NCBI GenBank assembly: GCA_001414345.1
Contig: LLCB01000315.1
Location: 1-64,000, forward strand
Reading direction: 5' to 3'
DNA from: Hymenoscyphus infarciens
Taxonomy: Eukaryota > Ascomycota > Leotiomycetes > Helotiales > Helotiaceae
DNA: 64,000 bases
Under the pieces are notes generated by a model, which saw nothing but the letters and a program-made list of their open reading frames with translations, made no database searches and was not told where the DNA came from. Every line of letters begins with the position of its first letter. The first letter of the stretch is position 1. Below are positions 11,109-22,600 of the stretch, one piece after another. The translations under genes were made by a program, and so were the position numbers.

Positions 11109-12973
11109 ATGAAGAAATTCTTCAACAAACTCGAGGCAAAAGCAGATGCTCTCACCCAAGACTTTCTCGGTGGCCAAGCATCACCAAGCAATTCCCAACC
11201 ATCCCCCGGACATCATCAAAATCAGCCTTCAACAATCCAGCCTCCCACTCCCGATGACATCTTTCGCTACCGTTATCATAACGGAAGTAATCTGGGTTCC
11301 ATATTTGTCCTTGAGAAGTGGCTTTCAGGATCCATGTTTCCCGAGTCCGCCAAGGGAGAATCCGAGTTGGATGCTGTGACTGCGAGCGTGAAAGAGAAAG
11401 GTATCCATGAGACGAGGAGGATTTGGGAAGAGCATTGGAGAACTGCCGTTAGTGAGCAGGATTGGGATTGGTTTAAGAATCAGGCGAAGGGTACGAGCAT
11501 TCGCCTCCCAGTTGGGTGGTGGATCATGGGGGGCCATGAACAAGCTTCAAGACTTAAAGGTACTGACTGGGCTGGATTGGAGGGTGTTTATTGTGGTGCT
11601 TGGGTAAGTCGCTTCCTTTTTCAAAGGTGTGGTGCCTTATTGGCACTGAGGATTTCTGGAAAAGTTGAGAACGTGACTTGGTCGGCTTTTCTTCCTTGGT
11701 CAACTTTGGGATATCTGGGCTCTTCGAATCACCTTTTGTTTTCTTGAATATCATGATCCTCACTAAAGCTAAACCAGACAATCGTCAGAGAATTCGTTGC
11801 AACAGCTCACAATCACGGCGTTGGTGTCCTCCTCGATCTCCATGGCCTCCCTGGTGGTGCCAATGCAGAAGACCACTCTGGAACAAGTAGCCACAAAGCT
11901 GCTCTCTGGGGCAACAAAAAGAACCTGGAGCTAGCAAAACAAACCCTTCATTTCATGGCCTGCGAGATTCATAATGGAATGCACGGAGTAGAAGGTCTCC
12001 AAATCGTAAACGAAAGCACACACAACGCCGAAGGAATGTACGATTTCTATGCCCAAGTCATTGAAATCATCGGTGGCGTGGATGAAAGTATCCCGATTAT
12101 CATTAGTGATGCCTGGGATTTACCTACGGCTATCAACTGGGTAAATTCTAGACATCCGTATAATTGTAGGAGAAATCCTATTATTATTGATACACATCGA
12201 TATTATACATTTAGCGACAAGGATCGAGCTTCCAGTCCTCAAGAAATCATTGCTACGATTCCAAATGAGTTGCATGAGGTTAATGCAGGAGCTTTATGCG
12301 ATAAAGGAGAAGTCCAAATTGTCGTCGGAGAATGGTAAATCCCATCCCCCCCTGCTTATCCAAATACAAATAACCAAATACATACAGGTCAAACGTCCTA
12401 GACGGTCAAACCTGGTCCCGCGTAGACCCCTCCCAGAAGGATCCTCTCGTCCACCAATTCGGACAATCCCAATCCCGACGCTGGCTCCAAAAATCCAGCG
12501 GCTCCTACTTCTGGACCTACAAAATGGACTGGATGGACGGCGGGGAATGGGGGTTCGTCGAACAAAATAAAAAATCAAACATCTCCATCCCTCCCTTTCT
12601 CACTTTCCCATTCCCCGATATCCAAGCCCGTCTTCAACACGCTCAGGCATCGCGTCAAGGAGCTTCTCATAACGCGAGACAGGGTCATGAGGGGTACTGG
12701 AATAACACTTCTCCCGGGGAGGCCTTTGAACATCATCTCTTTGGGGAAGGATGGGAGGTGGGCTTTTCGGATGCGATGTTCTTCTTTGGTGCGAGGGTTG
12801 AGGGGAAGATTCCGGCTTGGGGAAATGGCGAGGGGGGTGATAAGATTGGGGGGTTGGAGGGGTGGGTCAAGAAGAGGTTGCTTGAGAGTGGGCAGAGGGG
12901 GAAGTATGCGTGGGAGTGGGAACAGGGGTTTCGAAATGGGGTGGGGTGTTTTGAGCAGAGTGTTGGGATTTGA
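11109..12973 (+). CDS. GH5 exo-1,3-beta-glucanase-like enzyme, probably intracellular
   Basis: Three exons (11109-11603, 11778-12334, 12388-12973) give a continuous 545-residue protein. It contains the GH5 beta-glucanase landmarks NLGSIFVLEKWL, TSIRLPVGWW, VLLDLHGLPGGAN, the proton donor in LQIVNES (Glu codon 12012-12014) and the nucleophile in VVGEWS (Glu codon 12330-12332, just before the second intron). There is no signal peptide: the protein begins MKKFFNKLEAKADALTQDF. This resembles the cytoplasmic exo-1,3-beta-glucanase branch (Schizosaccharomyces Exg3 type) rather than secreted Exg1. It would hydrolyse beta-1,3-glucan or glucosides; the exact substrate is inferred. All splice phases agree and no premature stops were seen. 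Confidence 0.9.
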
Positions 12974-13799
12974 ATTAGTGCTATGAAGGTTCGAAGAGAC
13001 GATACCAATTCTATCGACGCTTGGAGATGAGGGAACGCAGGATGGGATGGGTTCTTTGGCATCTCTTGTAGATAGATTGGGGCTGGGTAATATCAGTAGA
13101 CATGATTTCTTATGTATTACATTACACTTCGTCGTCTCTCATTATCTCTTTTTGGAATTTTAATTAGTAGATCCATTTTTTGCTTTTATGAGCTGATGAG
13201 TAGGCTATTTTCATGTCGAACTATAGGTTTTGTTGTACACACACATAGTACATCGCAGTTTTAATATTAAAAGAAGAGGAGGATTTTTTTAGTACATTTA
13301 CATCTTAGACTCTTCACGTCAAGAGCAGAGGAATCTAGTTTTCGTTGTACTTGGTACTTTTTTTAATTTTATTTTCTCAAGGGCAGAGCGTGTATAGCTT
13401 TTGTTGCAAATCGCCATATCGCCATATCACACTCTTGATATCAATGCCAATGACAATAACAATAACAATAACAATTCGTCTTCCTATCCCCTCATTTTCA
13501 AAAAGCAAGCTTGTCTTATAAACAAGTAGCTATGTTCCATGCAATTATATGCTTTCTGGGGGGGTTTTTTTTCTTCCTTTTTTCCCCCTTTTCCCCCCTT
13601 TTTTCCCCTTTTTTTTGCCTATATAGGTTGGGTCGTTTTGTTTTATATATGCACACCTGAGGGATAATAATATTCTAGTAAGTAGAGAGAAGAGGAGAGG
13701 AGAGGAGAGGGATATATACTATACTACATTATACTATATAATACCTCCTGGGTTTGGTGGGTTTGGTGGGCTTGGTGGGCTTGTCTGAAAGGGGTATTG

Positions 13800-13858
13800 T
13801 TTGAAAGGAAGAGGTATAGTTTGAAAGAGGTATAGTTTGAAAGAGGTATAGTTTGAAA
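13800..13858 (+). repeat. Tandem repeat, unit GAGGTATAGTTTGAAA
   Basis: Three to four near-perfect 16-bp units, preceded by related GGGGTATTGTTTGAAA. Confidence 0.75.
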
Positions 13859-15010
13859 ATGTTACCTTACAGTGATAAATAGCTCCTAAGGCTGTAGTGT
13901 TCTAAGTAAAGAGAGACTTAATTAATATGAAGAATTGAAAAATTGGAAAATTGAAAGATGTTAATTAATGAAATGGTTTTTCTCTTATGGAATCGTGGAT
14001 CTAAGGCTCTTTTTTCTTGCTGTCTTGATGTGATTGAGGCCTGGATAAGTGATTAGAGTCTAGATAAATATAGTGAATAGATTTTCTGTCTGAGTAACAG
14101 AGGCGTGTAGAGGAAAACGAAGAGTAGGCGTAGTTCAGCTCTCTAGTTAACGCTTAGACGAGAGGTTAGGTTGCGAAAAATAAACATGTAATTTGTAGAT
14201 TGGATAAGAAGGTAGGAGGGATTCTTAGTATATATAAACTCTTATATACGAGACTGTTATCGCCTTTCTAAGGTTATTACTAATTGCTTTGACTAAGCTG
14301 GAATTCATAAGCTACGTAGCTTTTATAAAATAAAAAAATTCTTTTCTAATTTATTTTGATTTAAAGATTTCGTCAAGCTGCTCCCACCGTCTTTTAAGCT
14401 CTTCTATCGCCATGGTACTTTCATTAAGACTCTTTTCGCTCATGTTTATTACAGGTCTACGTTGCTCGGTCGAAGTCTTTCTGCTTGATGCTTCTACATC
14501 AATCTAGATCAAACTTCTTTATCAGCATCTTAAATCTTGGCATCGTAATCTCTAGATTTTGCCTAACTAAAACGGTGGTCCCTCACGGTTGATAGACTTA
14601 GTTGTTGATGATGTTCCACAGGTGTGTAACAGAGCCTTGTATACTGGAGGGCCTGGAACGTGCGCTGCTATTAAGGCTTAACTTAATATATCTGACTCTC
14701 CTGTCTAGTGGTCAATAGCAACTGAATTTCTTTATTGGTATAGACTGGAAAATGCTGAAACTGGTTGTTTGTCTAACAACGTGCAATGGTAAATTTTGAG
14801 GGAGCTTGTTCATTTGCCAAACTTGTGTCTAAAGTGAATACTCTAATCCAGCGAACGCAGACAAGCATCAAAAAACTTCTTGCTTCGCAGTAGGTATGAC
14901 AGCAGTAGGAGCAGGAATTTTGAACCATCGCTAGTGTATCGCTGATAAAGCACAGCGAGATTGTTTGTGTTGTTATAATGGAGTAAAAGTCCATTGTTGA
15001 GGTTAGTATC

Positions 15011-15043
15011 GGTTCATCCTTCTCAGCGGGAGAAGGATGAACC
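15011..15043. repeat. Small foldback, 14-bp perfect arms
   Basis: GGTTCATCCTTCTC and GAGAAGGATGAACC face each other across a 5-nt loop. It lies about 190 bp upstream of the DUF4419 start codon and may be part of its promoter or a transposon scar. Confidence 0.7.
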
Positions 15044-15229
15044 AATCAGAGAAGGACAAACTGGCTATTTTCTATGTGTAGCTAGCGTGTTGAAGGTAGC
15101 AGGGGACCCCTGTCTAGTGTTAGGACCGAATAGAAATACCCATCCAAAAGTCGCCAAACGCACTCACCTTCAATCATAGTTGACCACCACAAATAACTAG
15201 GTCAAGAGGAAAGTTACCGACTTACCAAG

Positions 15230-16968
15230 ATGCCTGTTCAAGTTGTTACAGCTAGCCACGGGGCAGATCGCATCGGCTCCCACAGAAGCTCCCGCAGAGA
15301 CCACTTCGCTGAAGACGGGACAGAAGTTCTAAAGGGAGCTGGTGTTGACATTGACCAGATCAAAAAAATGCTACAGTCCTCCTTTGACAACAACCAACTT
15401 CCATCCTCTACCTACGCTTCTGAAAACGGTTTCGTTCGCTCTGTCATCACGGCATACAGTGAGCACCACCACTTGACTCTTCGCCCTGAGGATATTTGGT
15501 TCGCTATTCTTACACAAATCAGCAGCTACATCGTAGGTAATGGGGAGACTGTTCCCCAACTTTCTTCGCTCCTAAAGCATTCCTAAATCATACCTGAACC
15601 CCGGCATTTATCCTGTGCCAAACCCCGCGACATTCTTTAATAGGCAATAACTGACTTCTTATCTTCTAGAATGCGCATGCGGAAGAACTACGAGACAAAT
15701 TTGTCGACCACCAAGGGAAGAAGGAACTGGTTATTCTGTACGACCATGGAAGCCGACATACTTTGGACTTTGGGGCTTTCGCGTTCCAAATGACGAAGTT
15801 TCTCGAGGAGAACATTATCGATTCGAAATACAGAGACTGGTTGATGCCAAAGTTCACAACGACAACTAAACATGATCAGGTTGTTGCTTCTATCGTAGGT
15901 AATGGGAACACCGTTCTCCCACTTTCATTCTCTTGAATCAGTCCCGAAGCCCAGCATTATCCTATGCTGAATCCCAAGACGTTTTTTGCTAGGTAATAAC
16001 TGACTCCCCCATCTCCTAGATTATGATGGCAACTATGGGAAGCTACTTCAAGTACACAGTGGTCACCAGGTGCGGTATTCCATCTGTGACTTTGCTGGGG
16101 CAAAAGGAAGACTACGAGTTGATTTTGAGAAGGCTCGATAAGCTTGCAACATTAGGGACTGAACCTGGCCAATTTGCAGAAGTCCTTCGGCCGGTTCTCA
16201 AGAGAATGGTCCGCACATTTGATGAGCCGACGGATGCTTCGGTTATTGATTTTTGGCAGAGAGTTGTTGATGTGAGCAAGCGAAGTGGTGGAAGTGAGTA
16301 TTCTCCAACTTATTATTTCCTCTTTCGGGTTATTTAGCCCCACCCTCCTCGGGCATACTTCTAGAAATATACTGACTCCGAGCTCTTCCACAGCAACATA
16401 CTCTGGATGGATCACTGCATTTTGCTTCTGGGATGGAGAGGGGAAGTCTTTACATCGCTTTTCTCAACTCGACCGGATCGAAAATTATTCGAACTCGACT
16501 CCTAATTTCAGCTATCGGGAAGAGCTGCTACACTTGATGTTAGATGGTGTACGGTATCACAAAGTTAATGACGAGAAAGTACCTGCTGGATGGAGCAAAG
16601 TCCCAGTGGTTATCAAAGATGATCTGGGATTCGCACAGGCGGAGATGGTAGCTGGCTCAGTGGGAATTTCGTGCTCAGCAAGCGGCACTAAAAACCAGAG
16701 AGGCGCGGTCTATCTGAACACCATGCAGCCACAAACTGGATGGTGGATTTATGAGAAATGCGGAGCCGAGGACAGCGACAATAAGAGAAAGCACCCGCGC
16801 GGTTTATTCAAGGTCAAGAAGGAGCAGGCGGTGATCAAGAAGAAGGAGAAGAAGGAGAAGCCGTCCAAGAGACGCGGATACACCCGAGACGACGACGGTA
16901 AAAATGTCTTCAACGAAGAGGATGATGAGGAGAAGCCTGAGAGAGCAGTGAAGAGGGCGAAGAAATGA
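15230..16968 (+). CDS. DUF4419-family protein
   Basis: Four exons (15230-15532, 15670-15894, 16020-16293, 16394-16968) give 458 residues with matching phases. The DUF4419 pattern is visible: an N-terminal segment with LRPEDIWFAILTQIS, then VILYDHGSRHTLDF, a central helical part (DWLMPKFTTTT, MMATMGSYFKY, RCGIPSVTLLG), and a WITAFCFWDGEG block. A highly charged Lys/Glu-rich tail (KKKEKKEKPSKRRG) could be a nuclear localisation signal. The molecular function of DUF4419 is unknown, so none is assigned. Introns 1 and 2 of this gene are clearly related to each other in sequence. Confidence 0.85.
15533..15669 (+). repeat. Introner-like intron, DUF4419 intron 1
   Basis: Begins GTAGGTAATGGGGAGACTGTT and ends in an AATAACTGACTTC...CTTCTAG block. 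It aligns over its length with intron 2 of the same gene (15895-16019), including the mid segments CCCGGCATTTATCCTGTGC and CCCAGCATTATCCTATGC. Unrelated spliceosomal introns do not normally share internal sequence. Confidence 0.7.
15895..16019 (+). repeat. Introner-like intron, DUF4419 intron 2
   Basis: Begins GTAGGTAATGGGAACACCGTT and ends TAATAACTGACTCC...CTCCTAG. It is the partner of intron 1. Intron 3 (16294-16393) instead shares ACTTCTAGAAA and TACTGACTCCGAG with the PKS intron at 20911-21038. Confidence 0.7.
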
Positions 16969-18044
16969 TTACCTAACTTCATCTGAATCAAATTAGTAGT
17001 AGGTTAGAGCGATAAGTTAGAGCGATAATTCTACACCAAAATCAAGTGGGAAGCCAGTTAGTTACAAGTAGTTCCCAGCTGGTGCCAGTAGTCCCCTTGC
17101 AATTGCATGTGAGTCGAATCTGTAATAATTGTTAGGGTAGGAGATTGCCCTTACTGTTCGTAATCTTATCAGCTACCAAAATGCTAGAATAAATCGGTTT
17201 GAAAAGAAGTAATTAATTCACAGGCGAAGAAACATCTTGCGACCTTGGGGTACAAGGTCTGCCTCTCTGGGATAGATAAGGTGCCTAAGGTGCTTAAGGC
17301 GGTGGCTCTACGGGCAAGAAAAACACACTGATTTGAGGCACACTAGCTCCTACCTCAATGCAACCATAACTACTCGAGGAAAAGTCGTAAGACTTAATAC
17401 GCGTCTTCAAGATAAACCTAGAGATCTATCGAAATCTTTGATCTATTTTTGCGACTGTATTTTGTCTTGTAATACGCTGTGATATAGTGAGAAGGGTGAG
17501 CTTTTAGTAGGGCGCAACATGGGCCTCAAATCGGCACGTTTTTTTTTAACCTGCAGAGGCGTGGTTACCCCACAACAAACCTTGACTGTTACGAGGCTGA
17601 CGCTCAACAACAATCATCACGAACATCAGTAAAGTAAAGCGGTGCCCCCAACAACTAGAATAACAAAGCTCTGTTCATAATAATGTACTTTCCTGTATCT
17701 TCCCCAAGCACGTTATCCCTTCCATACCCTCTCTAACGCCTTTGACACAGGTCCTCCAGAAGCAATTTCCCCTCCCAGAAACCGATATTTACCACCCCCC
17801 CCCCAACGACGTTACAAGAACGCCTGAAGACAAGAAACATGCGCCTTCATCAGCGCCGGCTTGGAAACCGAAACCAAAATATCCCCCACGAGAATCCGTC
17901 TCCAATCGCAACCTCCCTCCTCCCATCGCAACCTCCCTCCTCCCATCGCAACCCCTCCTCCCATCCTCGGCAGCGAATCTGTCGAGGGAATAATTTATCC
18001 TGGTTTCCGGAGTTTTGAGCTGCCAAACCATGCTTTGACTTAGC
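16969..18044. other. Convergent intergenic region, no supported gene
   Basis: Lies between two converging genes. An 83-residue frame at 17742-17993 is mostly the translation of a 20-bp tandem repeat (CGCAACCTCCCTCCTCCCAT, about 2.7 copies at 17907-17964) and is not accepted as a gene. Nothing else recognised. Confidence 0.6.
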
Positions 18045-19130
18045 TCAAGCTCTTTGGAAACCCCCGGATCCCGAGGAATGGGCTTTCGATGCTTTCCTAG
18101 AGCCCTCGGGAGAAGATACAGAGGCGGGTTTGGGAGATACTTGGTTTGCGGTGCCTTTGATTCTGAAGACCTTGCCGATTTTTCCGGAGGTCTTCTGCCA
18201 TTTTGAAGGGGCTGCTTTGATGCTTTCGGCTACTCCAAATGTCTCATCCCCGAGCCCATTCGACATCATACTGGCATGTTGGGTAGAGGTGGGCGTGTTC
18301 CACGGTTCCTCGCGAGGTGTTTGCGGGGTAACTTGAGCTCCATATTGGACCGAAGAATCCCGTTCATCTTGTGTTTCCTGGAAGTTTGCCTTGAATCCTT
18401 GATATTGAGGATGCATTGCGTAGTCTTGGCCGTGATACTTCTGGTACCTGGGTTGCATACCATCATGCAAACGCATGGCTTGCTGACCTGGCCCTCCCAA
18501 CATTTGAGAAGACTGCTCCCCATATCTGTGGCTGAAGTCTCTTCCACCCCGAGGCACAATCTGATTTCCGTGATACTCTGCATAGCCCATCTTGTTTCCG
18601 ACTTGCTCGCCATTGTTGAAAGTCATCTGATTTGCTTGCAAAAGTTGCTGACCAAGGTTAAATCCCATCATCATACCACACTCAAAAGCCGCATATTGAT
18701 TGAAGTTGAAGTCTCGAGGGCCGTCAAAGCCTTGGCAAAAGTCTTGTTGTTGTTGATACACCATAGGAGGCTGGTTTCCGGTGGGATGTAAACCCAACGA
18801 GACTTCAGAAGGAGGCTTCAGCTCTGTGGTAGATTCGTCTTCCTGTCGCGGCCCCTCTATTTCACAACCATCCTGTTTGGCTACGATCCTGGGAAACGCG
18901 TTGACCGAAGATTCTGCACTTAAAGTTTGCGTGGACCACAGCCTGGTTTCATGTTGTCGTTGTAGTTGTTGTCTCTCAAGCCCTCGTGCATGATTGCTCA
19001 TATTCACGACCGGAATTGGCTTCGAGCTACCCCCTGGGCCAGTCTGTTGTGCTTGGTAGTTGCGAGGCCCGCGAGGTGCCCCAATTGGAGGATTCGGCGA
19101 TCTTGGTTGACTTGGCTGTTGCTCAGACAT
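18045..19130 (-). CDS. Uncharacterised Gln/Gly-rich protein
   Basis: Single-exon frame of 361 residues with a clear ATG (MSEQQPSQPRSPNPPIG) and no interruptions. It is rich in Gln, Gly, Pro, Ser and Met, especially the central stretch with MMMGFNLGQQLLQANQM and HPQYQGFKANFQ. It looks largely disordered, with a basic C-terminal part (KWQKTSGKIGKVFRIKG). No known domain was recognised. Its length as an open frame and its protein-like composition support a real gene. It lies immediately 3' of the PKS gene, about 570 bp from its stop, but has no feature linking it to polyketide synthesis. Confidence 0.7.
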   Translation of the reverse strand: MSEQQPSQPRSPNPPIGAPRGPRNYQAQQTGPGGSSKPIPVVNMSNHARGLERQQLQRQHETRLWSTQTLSAESSVNAFPRIVAKQDGCEIEGPRQEDESTTELKPPSEVSLGLHPTGNQPPMVYQQQQDFCQGFDGPRDFNFNQYAAFECGMMMGFNLGQQLLQANQMTFNNGEQVGNKMGYAEYHGNQIVPRGGRDFSHRYGEQSSQMLGGPGQQAMRLHDGMQPRYQKYHGQDYAMHPQYQGFKANFQETQDERDSSVQYGAQVTPQTPREEPWNTPTSTQHASMMSNGLGDETFGVAESIKAAPSKWQKTSGKIGKVFRIKGTANQVSPKPASVSSPEGSRKASKAHSSGSGGFQRA

Positions 19131-19697
19131 TTTGAATTTGGTGCTTTTGTTGTAAAGTTAGGTTCAAGTATATGAAGGCCAGCAATTGCGCGTTACCAAA
19201 ATACGCGGCAATTAAAGCGGCACCAAGTTTAACGGAGCATTACTCTCTGACACCCTCCGTTGATATTTTGCACAATATTCTGGGATAAGCATAGCAATTA
19301 ATCTAGAAGGTTAAGAGAATCAAGAAATCGCACTTTTTCGAACAATTCTTTTCAATATCCTAGCTAATTCACAACACTCCAAGCGGAAGTCAGAGTAATG
19401 CTCGGATCTCTTACACTTGCAATGCGATTTTTCACAAAACTTCAAATGACCGGAATTCGTATCCTAGAGCTATCCCAGAAATCCAACGAGAAAAACGCCT
19501 GTCAACCTCTCCCGGTCCTCGAAAATTCCAACTGTTGCCCAACGAACCCTCAATAACCTCTTGAATGGAATTACAGCAAGTTCCTGTATGATCATATCGA
19601 CCTTTATGAAGAATGAAAACGTCAATCTTGTTCTTAGGCTCCCTCGATAATATGTTGCTTTCAATATCTAAAACTACACCCGTTCCAGTAGCAATGT
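19131..19697. other. Intergenic, Gln-rich gene promoter and PKS 3' end
   Basis: About 570 bp without a supported gene. A 64-residue minus-strand frame at 19470-19664 has no recognisable features. The region should contain the PKS terminator and the promoter of the Gln-rich gene. Confidence 0.5.
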
Positions 19698-22600
19698 CTA
19701 TTTCGCGACCACTTCTGTTACCACCCCATCAACGACTACATCTTGCACCGCACCCGACACATACTCACTCTTCACAGCCAACAAGCCCGCAAACTCTGTC
19801 AGCGATGTACTCTGCAATATCTCAAACACAGTCACCTTTGCTCGGATAGCACCACTCAACCAATTTCGCAACTCGACCGCCACGAGCGAATCGACGCCGT
19901 ACTTTGAAAGCGGTAGCGCAACATCAATCTCAGCAAGGTCGAGGCTGAAAATCTCCGCCAACTTTGTCGACAGCGCATCTACCAACAAAGCGGATGCTTC
20001 CGCGATACCTGTATCAGGGGCAGATAGCATACGCACAAGAGCCGCTGTTGGACTCGCCGCCGATGATGATGAGTTACCTGCCGAGCCTCGTCCCCGTCGG
20101 TTCGCCATTTGCAGCGCATTGTATCGACGGTCAGGAATGCCGTTTTTGGCAGCTGCGATGGCAGTCGCTTCTGAGATGCCCATCACGATCTGCGAGTCTT
20201 CTTGGGCGGATTGGAGGGGGTCACGGATGGCGGCCTCGATGAGCCGGAGGACGACTGCAACATCGACTTCGCCAAACCCGAGTTTGGAGAAACGAGATAC
20301 TATAGTGTCGTCGCCGCCCTTGATTCGATTTTCTACGTAGCCAACCTTTCGGATGACGCAGAGGTCGAGAGCCATGGAGGGGAGATTTTCCTTGTTGCGC
20401 TTTCGGGAGAGGGCATCTTGATAGGCGTTACCGGCTGAGTAGTTGGCTTGGGACGATCCGCCAGTTACGCCCTGGAAAGAAGGTTAGCATAGTTTGAAAA
20501 TGGGCATTTTGAAAGAGATGGTTAGCAACATACCAGACCCGAAGACAGCATGATGAAGAAGGAAATATCCTTAGGAAGGTGTTTATCCAAGTTTCGGCTA
20601 CAGTCAATTTTTGATCTTATTCCGTTACACCATTGCTCATACTTCATATGCTCAAAAACCGTATCGTCCAGAACCATGGCGCAATTTACGAGACCACGGA
20701 TTGGGGGCATCGAACGGGAGCACTCGGCAAGAAGCTCGATGAGGCTGCTTTCATTCGTGAGATCGCAATCGCGGATGTGGATTTTACAACCATATTCGGA
20801 CCCTTGCGCGTGAAGTTTGGCAGCGTTGGGGTGTTTGGTGGCATTCCGAGAGACAAGAAGCAAGTTATTGGCGCCTTTGCTCATTAGGAACTCTGTGACG
20901 GCATATCCGACTGTAGAAAATCTCTGAGTCAGTACTGCCCTTTCTAGAAGTATGTCTGAGGGGTAATGAGGAGGAAATAGTGTCTCAATCCTCCTGAAAC
21001 AACCTGAATAGGGGAACAAGAACTCGGAAAATACTCACTACCGGTAAGTCCACCAACTACAAGATAAGTCGCATTCGGATTGCTCAAAGATACGGGTCGC
21101 ACACGCGAGATGACCTGGCACATTGTTAGCATATTTCTTGAGCGGGAACCGATGTGTTTTAGAAATTTTCAAGCTCACTTTGACTTTATCTTCAGGGCCT
21201 GGAACGAGAAGAAGTTTGCCTGTATGCTTTCCAGATTGCATCAAGCGGAAGGCCTTCTCCATGTCTGCCATCGAGTATTGGGTTATTGGGAGAATAGGTA
21301 TTTTGCCTCTGAAAGGGGTGTTAGTTCTTGAGGCGAGAAGAAGAATTCGATAATACGGACCTCTCATAACTAATCCTGACGCCTTCGGCTATAGCCTCGT
21401 GAGTCAAAAGACGATTGTACTCACGCAACTGCATGAGATCAACACTCGCGAAAGTAGCACAACGACGGAAGGGGGTCATATCGAGACGTCGAGCTGCCTC
21501 CAGATCTACCTTCCCAACCTCAATGAATCTTCCGAATCGGGCTATACAATCCCAGGTTTCCTTCAGCATAGCTCCTGAGAGCGAATTGAGCACAATATCA
21601 ACACCCTTTCCATCTGTCATGGCCATGACAGCAGGTGCAAAGCTGGGCTCTCGGCTTGACAAGATATGGTCTAATGGAATGTTGTACTGGTGGTGGATGA
21701 TATCACGTTTGGCTTCTGAGCTGCATGTAGCGAACACTTCCGCACCAGCATATTGTGCTAGAACCACCTGAAAAGCTGCATTAGTCTTTATGGTACTTAT
21801 ACGATTGCGTGAACTCTGGGTCGGAAGGGTAACTTACAGCTGCTTGACCGAATCCACCAGCCGCTGCGTGGACCAGTACCGACTCGCCTTTTTGAATTCT
21901 TGCAACGTGGAATAACGCATGGTATGCAGTTCCATAGACAACGGGAATTGCTGCTGCGTGTTCTATTCGGAATATGGGAATTAGCAAAAGCTTCCAAAGA
22001 ATTGACGACGAATCATAAGGCCAACCCGAGGGGTGGTGTGAAACTCTCACTGTTCATGGGAGAACAAAGTGAAGTATGGAAGACCAATGGACCAGGAAAG
22101 ACTTACCAAAGGACATGTCATCCGGAATCTTGACGACTGCCGTCCAGTGAGCTAGCGCTCTTGTTGCAAATCGACCAACTGGGCAGGCGGCAACTCTGTC
22201 TCCTACACGGAGTCCGCTATCCTCCGTGTCTGGACCAATTCGTGTCACAATACCACCAGACTCGTGCCCTATCAATTCCTCATCGAGCTGTCCCAGCGCG
22301 ACTAGAACATCCCGGAAATTCAAGCCCATTGCTCTAGCTTCGACTTCAACATAACCACTGGGGACGTCACCAGCGAGATCAAGTTTGTCGGCAAAGTGAA
22401 GATCGCTCAGCATACCCGAGCCCGAAGTCTCCCAAACAAGAGGGCGATCAGTCTGGTTGTAGGGTTGGAGTTCGGCCTCTGGATCAATGTCCGCATCGCT
22501 GGCAAATCGATTTCTGATCTTGTCCGGAATTAGTCGACTGACATGGAGCATTGAATTCTTGACAGAGTATTCAGTTTCGATTCTAGCTTTGTCGAGGCTG

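Larger units (their letters stand above)
12974..15229. other. Gene-free 2.2 kb with simple repeats and one coding-like scrap
   Basis: Contains a pyrimidine tract (about 13558-13617), an AATAAC run (13450-13475), GAGAG repeats (about 13685-13710), GGTTTGGTG repeats (about 13750-13785) and GAGGTATAGTTTGAAA repeats (13800-13858). On the minus strand at about 14325-14520, a short frame ending EELKRRWEQLDEIFKSK-stop looks coding, but stops interrupt it upstream. It may be the tail of a dead gene or transposase. No intact gene is supported. Confidence 0.5.

Noticed and set aside
17742..17993. Pro-rich 83-residue frame
   Set aside because: Driven by a 20-bp tandem repeat; antisense frames are equally open.
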